A stretch of 46,514 nt of DNA from Nemertoderma westbladi (GCA_032718475.1 JAUCBJ010004882.1:1-46514); one strand, 5' to 3'. Numbered from the stretch's first letter, positions 22,277 through 33,915 are shown. Made by a program: numbers and translations. The notes: generated from the sequence alone by a model not told the origin.

Positions 22277-25099
22277 ATGGCGATGGCAGAATCTCATCTG
22301 AGTGTTCCTGGAAACGAAAGCGAGGAAAATAAAAAAGATGAAAAATCAACAAATAAGGATTCCACCAGTTTCACAGTGGCCGTTCGAATAAGGCCGCTGA
22401 CGGACGATGAATTGCACACCGGTCAAACCAAAATAGCCCACCAGGTGGAGAACAAGTTTGTGGTACTGATGGACCCTACGGAAGATCCCGATGATGTACT
22501 GCGCGCAAACAGATCGCGCGAACGCCAATACGTGTTCGACTGGGTGTTTGACAGTAACGCCTACCAGAGACAAGTTTATGAACAAACGACAAAAGCACTG
22601 ATAAATTCCGTGATTAATGGATTCAACGCCACTGTTTTTGCTTACGGGGCGACGGGTGCAGGTAAAACATATACGATGTTAGGATCGGACCACGATCCTG
22701 GTATTATGGTACGTTCCATCAACGATTTGTTTGAGGCCATGGAGAAGAGCAGTGATGAATACAAGTACTCAGTAGACATGTCTTATTTGGAGATTTACAA
22801 TGAAATGATTAGGGATTTGTTGGCTCCAGAGAGCGGATATTTGGATCTAAGGGAGGATTCTAAAGGAGGATGCCACGTGGCGGGGTTGTCTTCAGTTTCA
22901 ACAAAGTCAACCAAAGAAGTAATGCGTCTACTGATGATAGGCAACAAACAAAGAACGCAGGAACCTACAGCTACTAACCCAACTTCGTCTAGATCGCACG
23001 CAGTTCTTCAGGTAACTGTGCAACAGTTTAACCGAATTCGGCTTCCTTCGGAGGATGTGAATGTCGGTAAACTATTCCTTATCGACCTTGCTGGAAGTGA
23101 ACGTGGATCGCAGTCCAAGAACAGGGGTAAGCGCATGGTAGAGGGGGCACATATAAATAGATCATTGCTCGCATTAGGTAACTGTATAAACGCTCTGAGT
23201 GACAGGCACAGTCGTCATAGCTACATCAACTATCGGGACTCCAAACTAACTCGCTTACTTAAAGATTCTCTGGGTGGAAACTGTAAGACCGTTATGATTG
23301 CGAACATTAGTTCGTCCACTAATTGCTTTGAGGAGTCGCGCAACACGCTTCTTTATGCGGACAGAGCGAGAAATATAAAGACTAAAGTTCGCCGCAATCT
23401 CACAAACGTTTCCTACCATATCGCTCAGTATACAAGCATAATCTCCGACCTTCGGAATGAAATTGTCAAATTAAAATCGAAACTTCACGAGCATGATGTA
23501 CGCAGGATGCACAGCCCCGCCCGTTTGATACAGACGGTACAAAAAGAGATGCAAAGTTCCTTTCTACATGAGGAATTCTCCCAACTGAAAGACCAATTGG
23601 TTTTGTGTTTCACTGATCAGACTGATTTGAGACGCAGTTTGGCTGATTTGGACGCCACTAATATGGACATATCCATGGACATTAGTCGTCATTTACTGAC
23701 AATAGCCGACTGGGAGCAAGAAAAAACCAAGAAAGCCATTAGGGAGAAGGCACTGCGAAGAAATTCTATTCACGATAATAAACTTGACAGTTTATTTAAG
23801 CAGCAGGAACTAGAAGGTATTGGTTCAGATAATCTAGAAGAACCTGGAGATGTACTGTTAGCCAGGGTAGAAATTAACAATCTCCTTTCTGAACAGAAGC
23901 GGTTGATAAGATACAAATTAGAATTAGAGAAGAAACTGGAGAGTGCAGAGAACCGGGCTCATCGAGTGCTTGATGTGATTAACAACAAGGCATCCTGCAT
24001 CGATCATCAGGAAATCACTAAGCTCCTGATAAAATGTCACGAACTTGAAGTTGAGAACATAGAAATGTATCAAGCATCTTTGCTCAGAGAGCATATGCTT
24101 CGACAAAAGGATATGACGATAGCGAGGTATGAAAGCCACAAAAATATTTGCGATGAAATTATACTGCTGCAGAAGGTGATGCTGGATGATAAAATTGCTG
24201 TGCCTAGTGTTGAGTTGGAGGAACTTTACGAGCTGTACAACCAAGGCTCTGAAGATCTCACCATAGGAGATATTCCTAAGACGTCATTACTAAGGACTGA
24301 AGGTGACTTGGATAGGCTTCCGGATATCAGTCAAGTCAAGTCGGGTCAAACAGGTGGGGCAGACTCCTCCATGTCTGATAAGCTCTTCACAAAATCAAGT
24401 TTCTCGACCGCCAACATTCGACCCAGTTTCCTTGTCGCTAAGCAACCATCGATTACGTCACTAACTACCTCAATGGACAATTCGCGGCCTCCTTCAGGTT
24501 CACAACACCATTTGGAAGATTCGATTGGTCCAATGTCAAACGAACGTCGAGAAATAATGACGAACACAAAGAGCATATCGGCAATCGCAGCGAGGAAAAG
24601 GAATGACAGAGTTCAGGATATCATAGATAAATACGACCTTTCCGATGTAAACAACGCTACTAAAGGAACAACGCGACTTGCAGCCATCCGAGACAACCAA
24701 ATGGGAGAGAAAAGTCCTTCGGAGGAATCCATGACGTTCCGGCGCGGTGGTTTAAAACGCCCGGGGTATCAGCAGAGGCAAAAGTTACACGTTCGGATAT
24801 TCGACCCAACCGAAATGCCATGGCAACAACCAAAAATCGCGATAAGAGCTAATAAACGTGAGAACAAGTCTAACCCCAATTTATTAATCAGTGAAGAGCC
24901 GTCATTGGACGATTTCAGTGAGTTGTACAGTACGGCTGATAGGGGGCGTACGGGCCATCTGCGATTCTACCGAAGTAACCATGAGAGTGGCGCCCCCAAA
25001 AGGTTGACAGCGGGGCCCGTAGTTCCCAGAAACAGTTTGGCAGTAACAGGATTCACCTTGCCCAGGGATCATCTCAAACTGTCCCACAGAAAGCTTTAA
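22277..25099 (+). CDS. KIF19: Kinesin-like protein KIF19 (kinesin-8 family), intronless
   Basis: A 940-residue motor protein. In known animals KIF19 moves to cilium tips and depolymerises microtubules there, limiting cilium length. The motor domain spans about residues 31-372: P-loop GATGAGKT (124-131), switch I NPTSSRSH (234-241) and switch II DLAGSE (270-275). The neck VRRNLTNVSYHIAQYTSII (371-389) is the KIF19 signature. Charged helical segments (about 390-640) and a low-complexity basic tail follow; length is close to mammalian KIF19 (~1000 residues). The ATG at 22277 is chosen because it opens the motor frame; a second in-frame ATG follows two codons later. A poly(A) signal AATAAA at 25107 is only 8 bp past the stop. 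The gene has no introns, unlike vertebrate KIF19. The intact frame and upstream X-box argue for a working gene with its own promoter. Confidence 0.95.
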   Translation: MAMAESHLSVPGNESEENKKDEKSTNKDSTSFTVAVRIRPLTDDELHTGQTKIAHQVENKFVVLMDPTEDPDDVLRANRSRERQYVFDWVFDSNAYQRQVYEQTTKALINSVINGFNATVFAYGATGAGKTYTMLGSDHDPGIMVRSINDLFEAMEKSSDEYKYSVDMSYLEIYNEMIRDLLAPESGYLDLREDSKGGCHVAGLSSVSTKSTKEVMRLLMIGNKQRTQEPTATNPTSSRSHAVLQVTVQQFNRIRLPSEDVNVGKLFLIDLAGSERGSQSKNRGKRMVEGAHINRSLLALGNCINALSDRHSRHSYINYRDSKLTRLLKDSLGGNCKTVMIANISSSTNCFEESRNTLLYADRARNIKTKVRRNLTNVSYHIAQYTSIISDLRNEIVKLKSKLHEHDVRRMHSPARLIQTVQKEMQSSFLHEEFSQLKDQLVLCFTDQTDLRRSLADLDATNMDISMDISRHLLTIADWEQEKTKKAIREKALRRNSIHDNKLDSLFKQQELEGIGSDNLEEPGDVLLARVEINNLLSEQKRLIRYKLELEKKLESAENRAHRVLDVINNKASCIDHQEITKLLIKCHELEVENIEMYQASLLREHMLRQKDMTIARYESHKNICDEIILLQKVMLDDKIAVPSVELEELYELYNQGSEDLTIGDIPKTSLLRTEGDLDRLPDISQVKSGQTGGADSSMSDKLFTKSSFSTANIRPSFLVAKQPSITSLTTSMDNSRPPSGSQHHLEDSIGPMSNERREIMTNTKSISAIAARKRNDRVQDIIDKYDLSDVNNATKGTTRLAAIRDNQMGEKSPSEESMTFRRGGLKRPGYQQRQKLHVRIFDPTEMPWQQPKIAIRANKRENKSNPNLLISEEPSLDDFSELYSTADRGRTGHLRFYRSNHESGAPKRLTAGPVVPRNSLAVTGFTLPRDHLKLSHRKL

Positions 25100-25106
25100 A
25101 TTAATT

Positions 25107-25112
25107 AATAAA
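25107..25112 (+). terminator. AATAAA poly(A) signal of the kinesin gene
   Basis: Canonical hexamer 8 bp downstream of the TAA stop, followed by a T-rich stretch at 25132-25141. This predicts a very short 3' UTR. Confidence 0.5.
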
Positions 25113-26226
25113 CCTTTACTTAGATGTGACCCTTTTTTTTTAATCCGCCCCTTTTAAAAACTATTTTAGATTCTCGTACGGAGTGAACTATTATGCTGTG
25201 AAATTTTGTAAATGTTTGTAATTTTTTTTAAACATCTAAATATTTTGAAGAAAATTATCTTGATGTTATTTATTACTGTAATTAAAGTACTTTAGTTTTC
25301 AGTACTACTTTAAACACAAGGATCGGCTGTAAAGCAGTATTTTCTTTAGCAAAAGTTGTAAAAATAATTATCAAAAGTTGTAAAAAAATTAACTGAAGTT
25401 TTAGGTATTTGGGAACTTTTATACAACATATCGCGTAAAACTTTAGGAAATTTGTATACAACTTAAGCTGATGAAAGTCATACTCTAAAATCTTTGCTAA
25501 TTAGTAATATAAAGGAAACATGGTTGCAATGGAAAATATTTCGTAATTATTTTAATATGTGAGGTGGGGAGGGGAGGGGGGTGGAGAATCTCCTTTAATA
25601 CATGTCATTTTGCGCCATTAACTCCCCTATAAGGCCATCAAATAGGATGCCAGAGCAAATATTTAATTACAATTCAAGTACCAGGATGTGGTGTGGGTGG
25701 CTGGGAGCAAATCCCAAATCGGCGAATTAATATCTCGTATCAATGTCAATTATCAATTAAGGGAATGGAGCAGGTTACGGTGGCACGTTATTCCAACCAA
25801 AGTCAATAGAACAGGTTACCGAGAGTAATCGTTCCCTGGATATAATCCGGATTGGCTGCAGTTAATTAGCGCTCAAGGCGCTGTATAATATTTTCGTTCA
25901 TTAAATATAAAGTAGGCCAACATAAATTAATTGACAACATTACGCTGTACAGTATAGACAGACACAAAGAGCAAATACTCAAAACAATTTAATATGCAAA
26001 GCAAACGCTAAGTTAAAGTATTATAATGAAAATATCAAAGGTTATGTACAGTATATAACTGAGATATATTATAAAAATATTGGCACATTTCTAGCAACGC
26101 TTCAGTCCGACAAAATTAATAAATATAATAAGAATAACCAAGCCAAGTGGAGGCCTATTTTACAGTAAAAGCACACAATATTAATTTAATATGTTTAAGA
26201 GTTATAAAATATTTATTTACGATTTA
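25113..26226. other. AT-rich intergenic sequence
   Basis: No gene is visible. A G-rich run at 25561-25583 and a single diverged unit (about 25745-25810, with TATCAATTAAGGGAATGGAG and CAGGTTAC) resembling the minisatellite at 41594-41913 are the only features I can see. Confidence 0.5.
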
Positions 26227-26611
26227 TTATTCTTTGTGCAGTATGTTAGGTGATACAGGTCTGCCGTACTCCCGCAAAGACTGCAGAGGCAACTTGAAGA
26301 TGGGGGATGAAAACCCTTGGTGAGGCATATAAGATGGTGAAAACCAATGGCAGCTGTAGCGAGTCACAATGTGGCGTTTTGGTTGCAAGCAATCCACCCA
26401 GCTCCTGTCTGTGAAGGCAATGGAAGACCAGAATTCAGGATTTATTTCCGCATATTTTGAGTCCAATGTAACTTTGTACAACCGGAAAGCGTCTGAATAA
26501 TCGAGACTGAGTTGAGATTGCAATGAGACACAAATCGGTTGACGATTACATAGAGCAAATACTAGGTGGTTGCGGGTCGTTTTGTGCAGTCCCAGGCAGT
26601 CCTTTACCTAA
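26227..26611 (-). CDS. Possible terminal exon of an unrecognised gene
   Basis: On the minus strand the frame is open from an acceptor-like TTCTCAATTTAG near 26612 to a TAA at 26227-26229, about 128 codons. No ATG starts it; the first possible start (near 26523) is TTG, so an exon is more likely than a complete gene. The C-terminal ~95 residues have balanced, protein-like composition rich in Trp, Tyr and Pro (for example DRSWVDCLQPKRHIVTRYSC, then a HWFSPSYMPHQG stretch). An AATAAA overlaps the stop on this strand. I do not recognise the family. The adjacent decayed LINE on the same strand could also be its source, so confidence is low. Confidence 0.3.
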
Positions 26612-26991
26612 ATTGAGAATTTAACATTGAGGCGGGATATTAATTCGCCAAGGCGGGTTTTGCGTCCATTCTCCCCCCTGTCTCCAAAAAGACGTATAGC
26701 GGTTGATAATGAAAGATTTCTTGGCGATTTTATCGAATATATTGATGTCAGAGCTTTACACAATGTTGACTACTTGTAAGTTAAATGGCAAGCTAAATTC
26801 ATCAATGCTATTCACTGTACAATTAATAGACGGTGGTGCCGACTCACGTATATCGTTACCTAATGTGCAGTCAAATAGTAGTAAATGGCTTTCTGTTTGA
26901 ACACTCAAGTTGTCGCAACTACACACGCGATTTATCCGAGGGATTCTGGTCCACCTGCCCCTCTATTTTGCTAGATTGTGTGACATTAATC

Positions 26992-28640
26992 TCATTCTAG
27001 TGAAAGATATGCGAGTGTATTCCGGGATAAACAGATTGTACAGCAGTAAACAGGGTGGCATTTTAAATCTGGGTTTATCTCTGTTTTGTAAGTCTCAAAT
27101 TTTGTAGCGGTGCTAGGTTTTTTTCTCACTCTCTCTCTCAGCAGGCTGAGCGGTGCTCCCGCTTTTATTTTTGACGCCTCTGTTAGGATTTTATACGCCG
27201 GTGTCTTTCCCGTTGCTGCGACAGTGTGTGCCTGTGAATAGGGTGTTGAAATACCATGGGGTTTTGATATGAAGCGTTGCCTGGCAACAAGCTCTCTCCA
27301 GGCCACTACTGGCGGCAACCCGGCCTCAATGAGACACAGGTCGTTTGGCGTCTGCTGTTGAGCTCAACCGGACACAAGTCCCGAGAAAGCCATGATTCCG
27401 CACCATACAAAAGGGTAGAGACTACACATGCTTCAAACACTCTGAGATTGTATATAAAGGGCATGGAAGGGTTGGCCTTGCAAAAAATTGTAAATTTATT
27501 CGACGCTTCTTCACAGCGTTTCTCATGGAGTGTAAAACCATGTAAAACAATTGGACGCTTGTCCATTTCGCTACCGTTTACAACGAAAAACTTAGTCTTA
27601 TCGTTGTTTATATCCATGCCTGAGTAGTACTTTCAGTTTGGCTATAAGTGGTTCCCGCGTAGTTGCCAAAATGACTGTAGCCATCCATCAGTAGAAAAAT
27701 ATGTAAAGCACAAAGAAATCCATCCTCCTTTATAGCTAATCTAATCATAGTTACCATTTTGTTTAAAAAAATACTTAATAATTTTCAACTTGTAGGTGCA
27801 CCTTGCCGAACACCTATTTTTTAAATTATTATTATTGCACCATTTAAAATGTTCTTCGTACATATATACATCGATTTTAGCACCAACAACATAGTTCTAC
27901 CGCAGCCAATATCGGCCAGGTATTCAAAAAGCTTATCTCTAGAAACTCTATCATATGCTTTACTATAGTCAATAAAGCATACGAATCATTTATTTTTTTT
28001 GTACAAAGCAAAATTGATTATAAGTCAAAGAGCCAATATTTGTTGAAGGCAACTTCTGCCCTTTTGGGCTTCTGCCTGGCATGGGTCAATATTGCACCAT
28101 TCCAAAATACGTTTATGTAATATTGAGTCGTATATTTTTGCACGTGTCCATTAATGATATTCCCCTATAATTCCCACAGTTATGTCTGTCTCCCTACTTA
28201 AACAGCATTGTTAATTTACTGAAACACCACTCTGTTGGATACCAGCATCGTAAAAATATCGCGTTTAAAATACCTAAGATAAACAAAAGCCACAATCCCG
28301 GCAACCTCCCAATTAACCCTGGGCTTAATCCCCTATAACTTTTACCAGTGCCTAAATCGCTGATAACTTCCGCGAATTCTCTATTTGAGATTTCATCATC
28401 TAAAACCGGTATATACGGCGAGTTAGGGCAAGGATTGTTACTGTTATCGACCGTAAAAACTTCATGGTTAAGAATAGATTCTATATGCTGTTTAAATTAC
28501 CCTTCCGATGGAGTTTCTGTGGAGTGTGTCTGTTCCTTCCGATGGAGTTTCTGTGGATGTGTCTGTTCATTGGGTTTGCCTTTCCAGTTTATCGTCCCCC
28601 AAATCGCTTTCGGGTCGTTCTTTTGAAACAAGTGCAGTGC
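26992..28640 (-). pseudogene. Decayed non-LTR retrotransposon ORF of a second LINE family
   Basis: Scattered minus-strand frames spell out RT landmarks: NWKGK near 28590; motif A FIDYSKAYDRVSRDKLFEYL at about 27976-27917; a post-catalytic segment INNDKTKFFVVNGSEMDKRP (27611-27552); then FEACVVSTLLYGAESWL (near 27430-27380). Stops and frameshifts interrupt every part, and the catalytic FADD motif is not visible. The sequence differs clearly from LINE-A/B (YSKAYD rather than FFKAFD), so this is an older insertion from another family. The right end lies close to the start of SatC at 28782. Confidence 0.7.
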
Positions 28641-28781
28641 ACCCATCTATTATCATTCGAGTTTTCCGCCCATTTATTATCTATTCCTTTAAGTATATGG
28701 GAAGAAACCCGTTCGGCTACACCGCACTTTCCAAATAGGTGCTCACCCTCGAGGGGAGTGCGCGAGCGAAGTGGATCCGCG

Positions 28782-29796
28782 CCGGTTCCACCGCAATGCC
28801 CCTGTTCCACCGCACTGCCCCCGGTTCCACCGCACTGCTCCCGGTACCACCGCAATGCCCACGGTTCCACCTCACTGCCCCCGGTTCCACCGCACTGCCC
28901 ACGGTACCACCGCACTGCCCCCGGTACCACCGCAATGCTCCCGGTACCACCGCACTGCCCCCGGTACCACCGCACTGCCCCCGGTACCACCGCACTGCCC
29001 CGGTACAACCGCACTGCCCCGGGTACCACCACACTGCCCCCAGTTCTACCGCAATGCCCCCGGTTGCACCGTACTGCCCCCGGTTCCAACGCACTGCCCC
29101 GGGTACCACCGCACTGCCCCCCGGTACCACCGCACAGCCACCGGTACCACCGCACTGCCCCGGTACAACCGCACTGCCCCGGGTACCACCACACTGCCCC
29201 CAGTTCTACCGCAATGCCCCCGGTTGCACCGTACTGCCCCCGGTTCCAACGCACTGCCCCGGGTACCACCGCACTGCCCCCCGGTACCACCGCACAGCCC
29301 CCGGTACCACCGCACTGCCCCAGTACAACCGCACTGCCCCGGGTACCACCACACTGCCCCCGGTTCCACCGCACTGCCACCGGTCCAACGCACTGCCCCC
29401 CGGTACCACCACACTGCCCCAAGTTCCTCCGCACTGCCCCCGGTACCACCACACTGCCCCCAGTTCCACCGCATTGCCACCGGTTCCACCGCACTGCCCC
29501 CGGTTCCACCACACTGCCCCTGGTTCCACCACAATGCCCCCAGTTCCACCGCAATGTCCCCGGTTCAACCGCACTACCCCTGGTTCCACTGCACTGCCTC
29601 CTGGTACCACCGCACTGGCCCCATTACCACCACACTGCCCCCCAGTACCACCACACTGCCCCCGGTTCCACCGCACTGTCCCCGGTTCCACCGCACTGCC
29701 CCCAGTACCACCGCAATGCCCCCAGTTCCACCGCACTGCCCCCGGTTCCACCGCACTGCCACCGGTTTCACCGCACTGCCCCCGGTACCACCGCAC
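28782..29796. repeat. SatC: 20-bp tandem satellite, left part
   Basis: About 50 units of a C-rich 20-mer, CCGGTACCACCGCACTGCCC, with GGTTCC/GGTACC, CACTG/CAATG and C-run length variants. The unit lacks stop codons in all six frames, which explains overlapping frames of 320-480 codons on both strands. Some blocks are duplicated: about 28990-29130 recurs at 29158-29300. The array is cut at CACCGCAC (29789-29796) by the element that begins at 29797. Confidence 0.96.
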
Positions 29797-31995
29797 CAGT
29801 GGCGTGGTGGCCATACATCTATTCGGGAAAATTCCCGGGCCCCCTTGACGATCAGGCCCCCCGGGCCCCTCAGAGTCAGAAAATTATATTGATGTTATAA
29901 AAAAATATAGTAGTAGGTATTATACATAATTTTCAATAAAATATAAGCAACGAAACCAAAGCAATAGCTATAGAGGCCCCATGTCGCAGTTACCAAGCAC
30001 AGTACTAAACTAAGAGGGCTGGAGAGGAGGAGGGGGGGGGGGGGGGTTGCAAACGGTGGTAGGAGCACATACCAGTATTATTCTATATTGAAAAGTCCCC
30101 TCAGGCGTCAGGCAAGGCAAACTGTGTTGAAGTTACATTAGTGCCAGCCTACCAGACCAGATAGAATTCACGATGGAGACATACTCCATTTACACCTGTT
30201 CTATGCCCTGCCTCATTCATTACCCAATAATGGCCAACCTTTCTTTAGCAGTAGTCTGTAAATATTGAGTTGTTTCTTGGAAAAGGGAGCCTAATTGACC
30301 ACAGTAGGGGGGCGCCCTCTTCCCCTCTAATGCAGTGTGCTGTGTATTGGGAAGGGGTGTGTGTGTTGGGAATGCATTCGTTTCACCTGAGCTGACCATC
30401 AACCAGAGTTCAATATACCAGTCATCTCCCATGAAATAGAGGTAGGTAGGTAGGTACTCTAATGTAATAAACATGATGTAATCTTATCTGATAACGCGGT
30501 CAACGTGTTGTCTGATTGGTATGACCCTCGTGGGTTGGTTGGGTGAGTCAGAATTTTTATTTTTGTTCTCATTTTTTAGCTAAAAGCGTTTAAAAAAGGT
30601 GCCTCGGTCGTTATTGCACCAGTTATACCGCAGTTATTCTTCAACGTTAATGTGATGTGTTTGTAGGGATGGAAAGCTGAACTTGCAAGGATTCCAAATA
30701 TGTAACATAATCTGAATTTCGTTGAAGAATAGCCGAAATATGAGCGTTAGAAAGTTACATAGTTTTGCATCTGCGTGATGCTATTTCATTCTATTTAAAT
30801 AAAAACACCATATTCTGGAACATTTTGTTTGTCCAATATGTAGCTGTACAACAATGCATTCATTACATCTTTAATCATACTATTACGTAGCTATTCATAC
30901 ATTAACAAAATGTTCCAGAATGTGGTGTATTTATTAAATAGAATCTCCACCGGATTCAACAAGTCTACTTCAGTATATCTTAGTGGCGGTCCTTTTAATT
31001 TAATTTATTATTTATTCACTTTATCGTGTTTTATTGTTCCACTCCCAGTCCCATGGCTTAATTAACTTTAAAAATTAAATAGAATTAAATAGTCTCGTAG
31101 AGGTGCAACACTATGCAACATTATTGAACGCTCATATCTCGGCCATTTTTCAACGAAGTTCTACATATTTGAACCCTTTTCTCCAGCTTTCCTTCACTAG
31201 GGAGAGTGAGGGAGACTTGACTTTAGTGGAGACTTGATTTTTTGGAATAACTCAAAAACTATTGTAAATTATTTAACAATACCACACAATAATATAATGT
31301 TCAAAATACATGTAGGCTACACCCGCGAAACAATGTTGTATTACCTTTTGGTTATTTTTTATTGCCTTTAAACGTTTTCTGGGTTCAAAAGTAAATTTTA
31401 CCCTTTACAACGAATTTTACTATTATAGGCAGATATGGTTGAAGAATAACTGCGGTGTATGGTGTAACTGGTGCAAAATCGAACTTTTTTTTAAACGCTT
31501 GTAGCTAATAGTTGAAAGCAAAAATAAAAATTCTGACTCACCCACCCCGGAGTTGCTTGATTCTACCTCTATTTCAAGTTTCATGCAATCGCACTAACAT
31601 TTGTAGGCATTTCTCCTGATTAAATTAAACAGGTGTTGGACCGATGAAATTGAACTACAGCTGTTATATTGAAAAACTTTGTGAAGGAAGCTCTACATTT
31701 TGAAGCCTTTGCATCAACTATATCTAAATCGAAACTTCGCGGTAAAAAGTCAAAACTTTAAATAAATATATTGTGTACTGCCCTATCACTACTTATATAG
31801 TATTATTATGATTAATTGTGCCATTATATTTGTTTCTTCAAAACTTTATAAAAGCCTTTTTCTAGAAAATATTTTGTGCATGAGGGGCTGGGGGGGGGGG
31901 GGGGGGGGGTCAAAATTCGAGGTGATCTAGCATTTATGAATGGGCCCTTATTTTGGGATTTCCCGGGCCCCTTACTGGGTCCCACCACGCCACTG
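29797..31995. mobile_element. Non-autonomous hAT-like DNA transposon inserted in SatC
   Basis: The element begins CAGTGGCGTGGTGG (29797-29810) and ends with its exact reverse complement (31982-31995), giving 14-bp terminal inverted repeats followed by a looser GGGCCCGGG-rich similarity. It is bounded by CACCGCAC at 29789-29796 and again at 31996-32003, an 8-bp target duplication, the size typical of hAT transposases. SatC runs up to the left duplication and continues from the right one. No transposase frame is visible in the 2.2 kb, so movement would need an enzyme from elsewhere. The interior contains poly-G runs (30032-30046 and 31890-31909) and the foldback structure at 30541-31543. Confidence 0.85.
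30541..31543. mobile_element. Degenerate ~1-kb foldback element nested in the hAT-like element
   Basis: The ends GGGTGAGTCAGAATTTTTAT (30541) and its reverse complement ending at 31543 are inverted repeats. Further paired segments lie inside: GTTATTCTTCAAC near 30630 with GTTGAAGAATAAC near 31428; ATATGAGCGTT near 30738 with AACGCTCATAT near 31128; and TATTCTGGAACATTTTGTT (about 30811-30829) with a partner near 30904. Arms are unequal and mutated, so this is an old inverted-repeat element or part of the host transposon. No coding capacity. A related end occurs at 37732. Confidence 0.65.
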
Positions 31996-32582
31996 CACCG
32001 CACTGCAACTGGTACCACCGCAATGCCACCGGTAACACTGCACTGCCCCCGCTACCACCGCACTTCCCCTGGTTCCACCGCACTGCCCTTGGTTCCACCG
32101 CACTGCCCCCGGTTCCACCGCAATCTCCCCCGTTCCACCGCACTGCCCCCGGTTCCACTGCACTCTCCCCCGTTCCACCGCAATGGCCCCAGTTCCAACG
32201 CACTGCCCCCGGTTCCACCGCACTGCCCCCCGTTCCACCGCACTGCCCCCCCCCCCCCGTTCCACCGCACTGCCCCTGTTCCACCGCACTGCCCCCGGTA
32301 CCACCGCACTGCCCCCAGTACCACCGCAATGCCACCGGTAACACTGCACTGCCCCCGCTACCACCGCACCTCCCCCGGTTCCACCGCACAGCCCTTGGTT
32401 CCACCGCACTGCCCCCGGTTCCACCACACTGCCCCCGGTTCCCCCGCACTGCCCCCGGTTCCACCGCACTGACCCGGGTTCCACCGCACTGCCCCCGGTT
32501 CCACCGCACTGCCCCCCCCCCCCCCCCCCCGCCTCGTTCCACCGCACTGCCCGCTGTTCCACCGCACTGCCCCCGGTTCCCC
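31996..32582. repeat. SatC: 20-bp tandem satellite, right part
   Basis: About 29 units of the SatC 20-mer resuming after the 8-bp duplication. This side carries more TTCC-type units and expanded C runs, including 19 C at 32512-32530. Within it, a block near 31997-32100 recurs at about 32300-32400. Confidence 0.95.
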
Positions 32583-33915
32583 TAAAATTTTCAATACTAA
32601 ACAGTTGAAGCCGAAAGTTGTTGCTCTTGCTTTGTATGTTATATCTCCAGACGAATATGGTAATATAGTTAATAAAATCATGGATGTTTTAATATTATTT
32701 TGTCATATCATATTTTGTCAACTCCAATTCATTATCCCACTCCATATTCTCGAGATAGGAGGAAGATAAACTTGACGCAAATCCCATTGCACCGAATTAG
32801 AATATCGTTTCGGTAAATTAACTACGTTAATTATCAATTTAGTGTAAAAGGAGCATATTACAATTTTTTAGACCTATTTAATAGAGCAGCTTTTCTATCG
32901 GGATGGATAGGTTACTAAAATTGACTTTATGAATAATTTATTTTCGTATCGTATTTCCGAATCAATAGTTTAATTTCAATAATAATACCAGTCCTACAGT
33001 ATTATCATATGCGATCTTGTAAATTCGGACATCCGACGTGGGGGGGGGGGGGGGGGGGTTCTGGCAAAAACCGGACAGTCTTCTTGTACAGGGGGAGGGG
33101 GTCTGAAAATCGGGAATTTACTCGGACGTCCTTTATGGATGCCCCTTTAGTATATTTTGGAAAAAAGTAAAATCAACTTTGAAGATTAGGCCAATATATG
33201 ATACCATATATTGTAACATGTTAATGACCAACAACCGATTTTAACTATTTAATACATTGAAAACGACAGCGAGGGAAGATAATTATACATCAAGGGAAAT
33301 TCATAAATGGGAAAAGTTGTTTATTTTTATTTCTTGCCACAATATTCCCTTTTCACCTCCCATTATTGAGATTACACCGGCCCATTGTTCGTAGCAAACC
33401 AGTGTACCGGTAAACGTAGGACATGCGTTGTGTATTGTATGATAGTACCAGTATGCCTAAATAACATAAATACAACAAATTCGTGTAGATGGATGAGAGA
33501 TACGGATAGCGGGTAGAGATGAGTTTTAGCTGTGCCAACTTATTCCTGAACCCGTGTGGGTTCAGGAATAAGTTGGCTTGTTTCATTTACATCTATCTGT
33601 TTGTAGGAATAAAGAACTGTCATTAAACGTCAGTAAGAAATCGTTTAAAAGAGTTATTTCGTGGAATAAAATGTTACTAAATACGAAGATTGCTATAAGC
33701 TTGATGATTATTGTAATTTCAAATTTACCCGTTTAGGGGGTAAAGAAAAAATTTATACGAAAATTAATTAATCGTATTAATATGATACCAAAACCAATTT
33801 GTGATATACGAATTTCGATAAGAAATACCAAAATTTGATTATAATTATATTAAAACTAATTATGTAATTTCTTCCCAAAAATACCAACAATTAAAGACCA
33901 ATCACTGGATCAACA
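32583..33915. other. AT-rich intergenic sequence, with a G19 run and a perfect hairpin
   Basis: No gene is recognisable. A run of 19 G lies at 33040-33058, and a perfect 20-bp hairpin lies at 33534-33577. The short minus-strand frame at 33353-33586 overlaps the hairpin and has no coding character. Confidence 0.5.
33534..33577. repeat. Perfect 20-bp inverted repeat with a 4-nt loop
   Basis: GCCAACTTATTCCTGAACCC (33534-33553), loop GTGT, then its exact reverse complement (33558-33577). Pairing does not extend past the ends, so the stem is shorter than a usual microRNA precursor. It may be a templated-switch inversion, a cruciform-forming site or a short hairpin RNA. Confidence 0.85.

Noticed and set aside
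22277-25099. Kinesin as a processed pseudogene
   Set aside because: The frame is intact over 940 codons with all motor motifs, no poly(A) tract or target duplication is visible, and an X-box lies upstream.
28464-29900. Frames of 320-480 codons over SatC, rich in Pro, Thr and His
   Set aside because: Stop-free 20-bp unit, six overlapping frames, and interruption by a transposon; nothing marks one frame as coding.
31100-31860. Possible tRNA or small RNA genes in AT-rich spacers
   Set aside because: I looked for A/B box and cloverleaf-like arms here and in the other spacers and found none that I could support by eye.
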